Program-made: the position numbers and the translations under genes
The notes under the pieces: model-generated
Seen by the model: the letters and a program-made list of their open reading frames with translations, nothing else
The model's database searches: none
Told to the model about the DNA's origin: nothing
Assembly (NCBI GenBank): GCA_037178675.1
Contig: JAYMGJ010000020.1
Location: 1 to 64,000 of the forward strand
Length of the DNA: 64,000 nt
Reading direction: 5' to 3'
DNA from: Scleroderma bovista
Lineage: Eukaryota; Basidiomycota; Agaricomycetes; Boletales; Sclerodermataceae
Part shown: piece after piece, positions 55,055 to 64,000 of the stretch
Layout: each line of letters begins with the position of its first letter
Position numbering within the stretch: the stretch's first letter is position 1

Positions 55055-56670
55055 TTAGCTTATGGAGTTCCTTGCTACGATACTCTCCCTTCGTTTGCTC
55101 TTCTCTTTCCCCTCCAGAATTGTAAGTAGTTCCCTAATAACTTGGCCTTGCTGTTCCACTGCAACACGCAACTCCGAAATTTGCTGACTTATTTCTGTTT
55201 GATTTTGTGCGAGCTTTCTATTTGAAAGGTCCCGTTGAGACTCCGATTGAGAGTTGAGGCGACGGTGGAACGTGAAAGGAGTGTCTAAAGCTTGAAGATC
55301 AGCCTATGTGGATAAATGTTGGGGATTAGCGTGTTCGTGAATCTGTTTACGGTGGCGTACCTCGTGCTCATGCCCCGTCATTGATTCCCAAACAATACTG
55401 AACTCCCTTCCCAGCACAAAGCTCGGTAAGGCAATGAGCAGAAGTCCAAATACAAGCAATGGGACAGTGATTAACCGGCCCAGAAAAGAACGCGGTGTAA
55501 TCTCGCCGTACCCAACGGTGGTAATCGCTATAAACAGTCAGAAAACGAAATGGCGCTGTCACGGTGAATCAGACTTACTGACGAGGACAAACCTTCGTTC
55601 AGGACTTGAATAACCCAAATATAGGCGGTAAACAACAGGAAGTACACTCACCAGGCTGCAGCCGGAATAGACTACGGTGGAGTCAGACAATGTCACAATT
55701 ACGGAAACAGTCTTACAGGGAACTGAGATGGGTCACCATCGGAATTGATGAATGTATCCAGCGTGTCATCCCAAGTACCTCTCTCAGCAAAGTATCTGCA
55801 ATACGATCAATTGATACAATAAAAAGATAGTTGCGAGCCTCACAGGAGGGTGCTGGATACAGTGAGCACCATGGCGATAAAGAAACTTAGGGCAAGCAAT
55901 GCATGATGTGATCTTCGGATGGCAAGATACATAACCTCGATGGTCCTCGAGAAATCACGTAGTAAGATGGGTCGTTTGTCAGCGTCAAACGAAATACACT
56001 CACAAGAGTATGGTGCTATTATATCTGAATGGCCTGAAAACCCGCAACAACCGAAACATCCTAAGAATGGAGAAACGAAACATAACAGTCTGGAGGGGTC
56101 AGTGGTTTGATGTTTGAAAGGGTAGAATTGCCGGCATACAGTATCTTGTTGCAGCATAACTTCAATGTAGTAAGGTAGTATTGCCAATATATCGATCACT
56201 CCATAAAATGCTGTCGGACGTGTGTAAAAAGAGACGAAAAACGCAGACGAAAGAAACGTACAAAATACCCACTTGGCTAGTGTTATCCATGTTGAACTCC
56301 AAGCAAAAAGACGGACACTGTATTCCACAGTGAATAACACAACTAAACTGGTTTCCAGTCCAAACCACACACGTGGTGAAGTAGTATGAAAGCTCGGGAC
56401 TGTCTCCAGTATGGTCACAATCGCAGAAAAGATGATAAGGGATGTCAAGGCAAAGTGAAGCAAGAAAGCAGAAGAGGAAGAGGTAGGCCTCTCAAGCAAA
56501 TCGAATATGGCACGCTTTTGAGGTGACTTGATGGGGTCTGGGGGTTCGTCAAACAAGGCAGAATTCGGAAATATCTGGTCGACATCTTGTGGTGACGAGG
56601 AAGGGTCTTCAGTGAGGAACCGAGCAGATACGGATGGTCGCAGAGTAGAGAGGGGAATTGGCCGAGACAT
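55055..56670 (-). CDS. Voltage-gated potassium channel (Kv-type, six transmembrane helices)
   Basis: The N-terminus (MSRPIPLSTLRPSVSARFLT) is cytosolic. S1 is LHFALTSLIIFSAIVTILET, S2 FGLETSLVVLFTVEYSVRLF, and S3 FYGVIDILAILPYYIEVML. S4, in its own exon, reads MFRLLRVFRPFRYNSTILL with Arg every third residue. S5 is ALLALSFFIAMVLTVSSTLL, the pore is AAWFVLVTITTVGYGEITPR with the K+ filter TVGYG, and S6 is LITVPLLVFGLLLIALPSFV. A coiled-coil-like tail ends VARNSIS. The pore helix is partly encoded by a 14-nt exon at 55579-55592. All key residues are present. Likely plasma-membrane or vacuolar K+ efflux; the exact location is unknown. Confidence 0.93.
55579..55592 (-). other. 14-nt microexon of the K+ channel pore
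   Basis: GTTTGTCCTCGTCA is bounded by ...CGAAG and GTAAGTC. Joined to GCCTG upstream and CGATTACC downstream it gives AW-FVLV-TITTVGYG, the expected pore helix. Confidence 0.85.
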
Positions 56671-57148
56671 GAAATGCTGTTCTTCCGCTCCGGAGCAGGA
56701 TGGTGTTTGGTGCTTAGGTAATGGCCCCTGAGTTGGTCCGATCGGAGCTGGAAAGCCGATGCCGTGTCCAGCATGCGAGGTTCAACTTGAACTTAGGTTG
56801 CTTGATTCACTGACTGCTTGCTCTCCTTTACTGGCGCGCAAAATGCTCATTAGTTCTGAACTGCGGTTCGTTGGACAAATCAGGCTATCGCGGCATCATG
56901 TTGAGTACCCAGAGAGGCGCCCGTCAGCGGGGTATAAAGAGGCTGCCCAACCTTCCAGTGGTACCCTTAGCAACGCACTCACATCCATTGTCATCAGGTA
57001 GGCTCTTCCCTCGCAAACAAGGTGCAGGTGCAGTTTCATTCCCATTCCTTTTGTTCGGTGTGGGGTTCTGCACCCTGGCTCCCTTCGTCATGAACCCCAG
57101 CGCTCACGATGTCGATTAGGCATACCCTCGTCGTCACAGTTTGGTAGC
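56671..57148. promoter_or_regulatory. Divergent intergenic promoter region (K+ channel / Dicer)
   Basis: A 478-bp gap lies between the two divergent start codons. No specific element was identified. Confidence 0.5.
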
Positions 57149-60100
57149 ATGTCGACAGTACAAGGAAAGAAATCAACTCCTCTCGACCAGATCAATACTC
57201 GCAGCTATCAGCAAGAAATGTTGGAAGCTAGCCTCCGCGAAAACATCGTGGTTGCCCAAGACACTGGCTCAGGCAAGACGCACATCGCTGTACTCAGAAT
57301 GAAAATAGAATGCGATCGTCAGCCCAACAAAGTTAAACCCCGCTTTTTTTGAATGGATTGTTCTCATCTATTACCAGGTCTCGTGGTTTGTGGCCCCCAC
57401 TGTCGCACTCTGTGAGCAACAACACGATGTCATTTCCAAGACGATCGGCTCCGTTGGACTGGTCCACGGTGGCCTGGAGCCAAAGCAATGGACGGACCCT
57501 AACCTCTGGAGAACAGTTCTGGCGAACAATCGCGTGATTGTTTCTACCCCACAAGTTCTTCTCGATGCCCTCAGCCATGGCTATGTCAACCTTGGAAAGG
57601 ATATCGGTTTACTAGTCTTTGATGAAGCTCATCATGCTAATGACAACCACCCGATGAATTGCATCATGAAGGGCCATTATTTCTCCCTCCCAGTACGCCT
57701 TCCTGCGTCAACCTCCAATCATGGGCCTGTCAGAGAGGAAAGACCTATGGTCTTAGGCCTTACTGCCAGCCCCATGTTTGGTGGTAATGCGGCTGTAGCT
57801 TTCAGGTGGAGCATGTTTTGACCAATTGCAACATTATCTCGTTCTGATATTGCTCAAAGGACATTAGAAAGGAACCTCGATAGTGTTATTCGAAGCCCAA
57901 GGCAACATCGTGACGAACTCTCCGATTACGTTCATCCGCCCATTTTTAGGCATGTTCTATACGTTATCGACCCGCGCGAATCATACGATACGTGCTATGA
58001 AAGATCGCAAAACTTGCGAGCTCTGATGGAGGTCGTGAATGCAATGGATATTTACCGAGACCCGTGTGTCCTGGGACTTCGCGACTCTCTGCAAAAACGG
58101 CCTCCAGGGCCCGATCGGCAACGCATAGATCAAAAACTGTCCAAGATCATCTCGAAACAGAGTTCATATACCCATAAGGGACTCCGGGATTTCATGAACA
58201 CAGCGCGTGATATCTGCTACGATCTAGGGACTTGGGCAGCCGATTGGTACATCCAAGAGGTCATAAAACACGCCTTAGAGAGTGCTTCACCCTACAGCGA
58301 GATTATCACCGTCTGGCAGCACAAAGAAAAGGCATATCTCGTCGAGCATCTCAACAAAATCGCTCTTACTCCGGTCACTTACGACCCTACAGTAATCGAC
58401 TCCTGCATTTCTGCCAAACTTCGTGTTCTTATTCAAACACTAGAAGAGGAGAAAGCTCGTTCAGAAGGCTTCGACGAGCCGTACAGTGGCCTCATCTTCG
58501 TTACCCGACGGGATGCTGTCCTCGCATTATCGACGGTCTTGGAGCACCACCCACGTACACGTGGAATCTTCCGATTGGGCACCCTCGTTGGGTCCTCAGA
58601 AAGTTCGTATCGGAACGCGCTTTTGGACGTCACTCGGAAAATGCTGAACGAACCACACGCCGTCACGTTAGCGGAATTTCGGTCTGGTGAGAAGAACCTT
58701 GTTGTGGCAACATCGGTAGCGGAGGAAGGTTTGGACATCCAAGCATGCGGAAATGTGATCCGCTGGGATGTTCCAGCTAATATGGCAAGCTGGGCTCAGA
58801 GCAGAGGTCGGGCCCGAAAGAAACGCAGCTCCTTTGTGCTCATGTTTGAGCCCGGGTTCGATGATACCCGGATTGCGGAGTTCGAGGCCCTGGAGAGAGA
58901 GATGGTAGCGCTATATCATCAAGAGCGTAAAAAGATCAAAGTAGCGAAGCCTTTGGTTGAGATTGATGATGACGACGAGGACTGTATCTTTAGGGTGGAA
59001 TCCACGGGGTGGGCCAGTCTTCTATATATTCTGTCAGGAATATTAACGCGCACCATTCAGAGCTGTGCTCACTCTTCAGGCTGCTATCACCCACTTAAAT
59101 CACTTCTGTTCGCTTCTTCCGACTCCTGGACACGAAAGCCACCAACCGTTATATGACATAGATCCTCCCGATATGCCAGAAGGATGGCACTCCCTTGAGC
59201 CCCGAGACCAGACAGTCTTGCCATACCAGGGTCCCTTTGGCTGTACTCTGACGCTACCGAAGGTCATAGACGCGAGTCTCCGTGTCCATTCTGTCGAACG
59301 GGTGTATCCATCGAAACGGGCGGCCTGCAAGCATGTTGCGTTCAATGCTTATGTGGCTCTCTATCGCGCTGGTCTCCTGAATGATCATCTTCTTTCTTTG
59401 ACGAGCACGAAAGACAGTTTCCTGGATGACGAAGTAAATGCACTACTACAGGCCATCGAGAAGCGGTCCGGTATGGCCGCCGTCGCGAAGCAGCTAAACC
59501 CATGGCAACCTGACGAGGTTCAGGATACCTGGTGGTCTTCGGAGATTGTTGTTAGCAGTCTTCCTCCCCTTAGACTGCTGACGCAAACAAAGATACCAGT
59601 TCTTTCCGAGGACAATCCGATGTTCCTTCATCACCCAGTGAAGGGGCGGTTGGAAGTTACTATTCAGCCAGCAGTGCCAGTTAGCCTCTCTGCAGAAGCT
59701 GGAAAAGTTGCACGCTTATACACTAGGAAGCTTTTTTGGACGCGTCATGGCAATCGGATGTCATGGGAACACCTTGATTTTGCGTACCTCTTCGCATCTT
59801 CCTTTGATCCATTAGACACTGTCTGGGAAGAACGCCTCCAGTGGTCCAAGAGTCAGAACAGAGATGTCGACTCAGAGAAAGTGTTGTCACCTAATGCGGA
59901 GGAGTTTGGAAAGGCGTATAACTACCCCACCGATATTACCTGCGTCCGCGATGGCGGTTCGCCTGGTAAACCATACCGCTTCATTGGATGGCGTTTCGAG
60001 AAACTGTCGCCTGAGGAGGAAGAAGAGCTACGTGCATCTCGAATGTATTCGCGGATCGAGGATCTCGAAGTCACCTATCCCCTCCTTGTTGTGGAACCTC

Positions 60101-61749
60101 TCCCGAACAAAGCCAACTTCCTCCTCCCATCTGGGAAATCCAAAAAGCAAGTGGATCATCTATTCTTGTTGGCCAAGTACTCCTACGTCGACCTCCTCAC
60201 ATCTACTGAATGTGAATATTCCCTCCTCATCCCGTCTATCCTTCGCCATCTTATGGTCGTCATGACTGTTGAGTCCCTTCGGGCGTCGCTGTTTGCAAAG
60301 GAACCTAGACTCGCCGGCATACCAACCTGTCTTCTTGTGTCCGCAACCACTGCACCTGCCGCAGAGGATGTCGTAAACTATCAGAGATTAGAGTCCCTTG
60401 GGGACACAGTCCTCAAGTTCATTGTCGCAGTAAATCTTATGGCGCAGCACCCCCTGTGGCCGGAGGGTTTCCTCACAAAACAGAAAGATCATACCGTAAA
60501 TAATGCTCATCTCGCCAAGGCTGCAATCAAGGTCGCGCTATATCGATGGATTGTCCGGAACCGTTTTACACCGAGGAAATACACGCCACTGTACCTCACA
60601 ACGCCTGAAGGTCTCGACGCTGAGAGTCAGGAGGGCGATGCCAAGTCTCACGATGAAATCGAGCAGCTGTCTACGAAGATGCTAGCAGATGTAGTCGAAT
60701 CCCTGATCGGTGCTGCATACCTTCATGGAGGATTCCCTTCAGGAATCCAGTGTACTAGGTTGTTCCAGCTTGGTGTTGATTTTAACACTCTGCCAAACTG
60801 CATCAACAAGATCCTTGGTCGCGTCGCGCCCTCGAACGACTTGTCTGGTCAGCTCGTCCCTGTCGAGCAGATGATCGGATACACGTTTCAACACAAGCTC
60901 CTGCTGATCGAGGCACTGACTCACGCAAGTTACCACTTTGAGAGCGAGACGGTGTCGTACGAACGTATGGAGTTCCTTGGAGATGCCCTTCTCGACATGA
61001 TGGTTATCGACTATCTTTACCGTCTCCCAGAGCGTAACTATAGCCCTTGTGAGCTGCATGAGCTCAAGGCTGCAGTCGTCAACACACATTTTCTTGCATA
61101 TCGCTGCCTGCAGCTCTCTATCGAAGTTGACGCAAGTATGCCTGCTCCAGGTCCGATGGGACGGGTCACCATGCAGCCAAAGACACGCCTCATTCGCCTC
61201 TACCACTGTCTTCTCCACTCGAGCGCTACTGTTTTGGAGAACGAAAAGTTCACGCTTGCTCGGTTTGAGAAGTACAATGCGGATATTGAGGAGGCACTCT
61301 CCGTTGGCGAGTTCTTCCCGTGGGGGTTACTTACGCGCTTGCAAGCTCCCAAGTTGCTCAGCGACATAGTCGAAAGTCTCATCGGTGCTGTGTACCTCGA
61401 CTCACAGGGTAACATGGAGACTGTGCGTACACTACTTCGGACCCTAGGTATCCAAGAGTGCCTCGAGCGGATTGTTCGCGATGGGGTCGATGTCCTCCAC
61501 CCAGTGTCGCGCCTTGGAATTTGGGCATCTCGCCAGCAGCATGAAGTAAATTACGAGTACTCAGAAGGAAAGGGGAAAGTGAGTTGTACAGTCACTGTTG
61601 GTGACCGAGAGCCTCTCACCGTGGAGACGGAGAAAAGAGGACATGCCAGCAAAGAGGAAGCAAGATTTGCGGTAGCGGAGAAAGCAATAGCCCTGTGGGA
61701 CATTGGCAATATGTTGGAAAAGGGAAAGGTAGTATTACCACAACTGTAA
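57149..61749 (+). CDS. DCL: Dicer-like ribonuclease III (RNA silencing)
   Basis: Four exons (57149-57331, 57378-57805, 57860-59008, 59061-61749) give 1482 residues in a consistent frame. The helicase has Walker [10 protein letters not shown] (about 36-44), VFDEAHH (DEAH at 143-146), LTASP and the C-terminal [13 protein letters not shown] and [12 protein letters not shown] Dicer dimerisation region follows ([18 protein letters not shown]). The segment at about residues 850-970 is the PAZ position but only weakly recognisable. RNase IIIa has [14 protein letters not shown] and [11 protein letters not shown]; RNase IIIb has [13 protein letters not shown] and [11 protein letters not shown]. Acidic catalytic residues are kept in both. 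A dsRNA-binding domain closes the protein ([19 protein letters not shown]). It cuts dsRNA into small RNAs. The gene looks fully functional. Confidence 0.96.
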
Positions 61750-61930
61750 ATCTAGCGTACACAAAGTCGTCACTACTGAAAGGTGAATTGTGGTGTTACT
61801 TGTCTTGCTCTGGATTTACATACTTGTACATGTAAAATACTTCCTGTGGATGAAGAAGTTGCATAGATTGGTCGGTTTACATGCTGGGTACCAAGAACTG
61901 GCCCATCAGTCATCAATAGTGCTTTCCGAC
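61750..61930. other. Convergent spacer Dicer / URC1-like
   Basis: Only 181 bp separate the two stop codons, so the 3' UTRs probably overlap. Confidence 0.5.
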
Positions 61931-64000
61931 CTAGTGTTCCGTCTCCTCCCAGGTTCTCCCCACGGTTTTAATGAGATCCACCTCAGTAACCTTCTTTCCA
62001 CTTGTAAAATATCCTGCAGCGATTTTGGCGTCGATCTCAACCCGGGAATCGGGGGGAATAAGGTGCTCTGACGAACTATGAGAAGACTCTGAGATTCGCT
62101 TGAATGGGAACTTGCCTGGGATATCGTATCGCTTTAGGATGGGTATTCCAGACTGAACGATAGCGTTATATTTCCTGAAGAAACCATCAGGGGATTAACC
62201 ATTTGCTAGGATGAAAGTACACTACATGTCGCTCATGGATACCATGTTGTCGATCTTCTTGATGCCAAGCCAGTGCAGGATGTCGGGCATAAGTGCCTGG
62301 AACCGCATGTCTTTCACACCGGCGATTAGCTCAGTTGCTCTGAAGTACTTGTCGGCGGTATCCCCACCGCGCTTGCGGAGATTGTAGACAAGATACCTAG
62401 GATACCAAGATTAATTGTTGAAAGGAGCAACGACAGTCACGTACTTGGTAACTTCTCCTAGGGCTCTACCCTCTTTACGGAAATAAACCACGACACCTAC
62501 ACCGCCACGTTGTGCACAGCGCACGCACTCTTCGATGGCAAAAACGAGGTATGGCTTACACGTGCAGATATCGGAGCCGAAAACGTCAGATCCATTACCT
62601 AGTGCATGTCAGTATTGTGAAAAATCTGTGTAGCGAGGACATACACTCGTCATGGACACGCAAGGTGAGTTCCTTGCTCTCATCTGCCATATACTCGTGG
62701 TTTCCAACTAGAGGCGAGTAAGTTAGAGCCGTATAGAAGTTCCAGAATGTTTGGCACGGACAAATATACACAGTCAAGCCCCCGATAGGGGGAAGGAAGA
62801 TCTTGATATCAGGCCGAGTAATGAGCTCCGGGAACATCCCTCCAGTATCTTCAAAAAGAGCACGACGGAGGAGATTCTCGGAGCTACGTCACAATATGAG
62901 AACATGGTCATGTCATACATGTAAGTGATCACATACATGCCAAAACGCTCCGCGACACCAGGGAGGTACCACACTGGTTCAACAGCTGCCTTGCTCGTGG
63001 TAATCTCTACGCCAGGATCCGCGTCGCTCTCTGTGCCATCCGGATTCTTCAGTGGTTTTGTGCGAAGAACAATCCGTTCATCTACTGTGATCTCTCCGCG
63101 CCTTACAGTTTCGTCTATCTCGCTCAGTTTGATGTGCGCCTTGGTGATAGCGATACTGGGCCGGACATCAAGGCCAAGTTGCTCTATTTCGCGCTTGAAT
63201 ACTTCGGGAACGAGGTGACCCCAGGGATCAAACGATACTATTTTGCGGGGATCAAACCACGCAGGTTGAGGGGGAATCGGCACCGGCGGCTCAGTCTTGG
63301 AGTAGTCTGGCTTGTGGGACGGCGATAGCGTGCCTATTGCAATTGCAAGGGCACGATAAATGGAATATGAACCAGAGTGAGCTCCAATCGCGTTTCGCTG
63401 CTTGATTGAGGAAGGAAGGCGCGAACAGATGACCGGACCTCGCGTAGCGGGCTCCGACGCTCCCCATTGGAGCGGATATGGCTTAATGCCGTGTTGGTCC
63501 GGGTACGCTGTACAGCATAGGTTAGTCACTTTATCGGTGTTTATACGACGCTTCTTGAGTGTCGTGTTTGTGTACGTAGGAAGGATGAGCTGTTAATATT
63601 ATGATGGCTACCGCTAGATAAGTTCCGGAACATGTCAAGAAACACGTTCCCGAATCGTCCTTCCCATTTGCAAAGCGCCAGAGAGAGCAGAGGGGGGAAT
63701 GAGTGTAACAGACTTACTCGTCAGTAGCACACGGCCAGGATAGAGAGTCTTTTCACGCTCCTTGTCAACATTTGTCAGTTCATGTGTTCCCAAAGGCGGA
63801 GAGGACACGATTGGATTCCTGCCGAAAGAGGTCGACGACGACGATAGAAGCAGATTCTGGGATGTCGGTGAGTCCTGCCGCCCAGGAATCGGTATCGCAT
63901 TGCGTGGGGGGGACGTAGGTATGCCTGTCAGTGTGTCTAACTACACACAAAGTAGACAAGGATCAATAGGACCACAAAGGAAGGGCAAAAACTGTACAGC
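61931..64000 (-). CDS. URC1: URC1-type uracil-catabolism protein (GTP cyclohydrolase II-like), 5' end beyond the window
   Basis: The part present runs from LDTLTGIPTSPPRNAIPIPG after a splice acceptor near 63940. The GTP cyclohydrolase N-terminal-type domain reads HGIKPYPLQWGASEPATRGP, RNAIGAHSGSYSIYRALAIA and FDPWGHLVPEVFKREIEQLG. The cyclohydrolase II core reads LFEDTGGMFPELITRPDIKI and LRVHDECNGSDVFGSDICTC (zinc Cys residues), then EEC.RCAQRGGVGVVVYFRK and EGRALGEVTKYLVYNLRKRG. It ends EVDLIKTVGRTWEETEH. In yeasts Urc1 acts in the uracil degradation (URC) pathway. About six short introns. No start codon is seen within the last 60 bases, so the first exon lies outside. Confidence 0.88.

Noticed and set aside
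62315..62360. A tRNA-like A-box word (GGCGATTAGCTCAGTTGCTC)
   Set aside because: It lies in the URC1-type coding region, where the minus strand reads ATELIAGV, and no acceptor, anticodon or T arm follows.

Overview
The window looks like nuclear DNA of a filamentous basidiomycete, most likely an Agaricomycete. Genes carry many short introns (about 43-90 bp). Families typical of that class are present: Plavaka transposase, a DUF6533-type membrane protein, Agaricomycete P-loop GTPases, and PIF1/Helitron helicase relics. A tRNA-Leu with a very short intron is also present. The species cannot be fixed from the sequence.

Layout. 1-4 kb: the 3' part of a Pex24-type peroxin (-), tRNA-Leu(CAG) (+), and a G-domain/coiled-coil gene (-) with a frameshift next to its G3 motif. 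4.1-8.3 kb: a 563-codon gene and downstream non-coding DNA, duplicated in decayed form at 21.6-25.2 kb. 8.4-9.5 kb: a Helitron-like element with a broken helicase; an internally deleted, inverted copy lies at 47.8-48.0 kb. 10.8-21.0 kb: a 10.2 kb Plavaka (CACTA-like) DNA transposon with 37-bp terminal inverted repeats, a 3-bp target duplication, TCTGA-rich subterminal arrays and two divergent genes. Its transposase is split by a 3.3 kb LTR element that encodes only a gag-like protein, has 282-bp LTRs differing at one base, and is flanked by ATTTT duplications.

25.6-38.2 kb: a C2-GTPase gene, two ICMT-like methyltransferase paralogues flanking a Cys-rich membrane-anchored protein gene, about 3 kb with no recognised gene, and a class II DAHP synthase (shikimate pathway entry). 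38.2-47.8 kb: four-gene conserved block on the minus strand after DAHP synthase: Hul5/UBE3C-type HECT ligase, SNM1/Artemis-type nuclease, and a GH105-like hydrolase. 49-51.6 kb: a DUF6533 gene and a second PIF1 relic. 52.1-64 kb: Swa2/auxilin (-), a voltage-gated K+ channel (-) with a 14-nt pore exon, a complete Dicer (+), and a URC1-type uracil-catabolism gene (-) running off the right edge.

The window therefore alternates conserved housekeeping blocks (protein quality control, DNA repair, RNA silencing, metabolism) with transposon-rich blocks at 8-25 kb and 47.8-51.6 kb. All functional calls are by recognition of motifs and family patterns; no database search was run. Exon borders are read from GT/AG sites and protein continuity.
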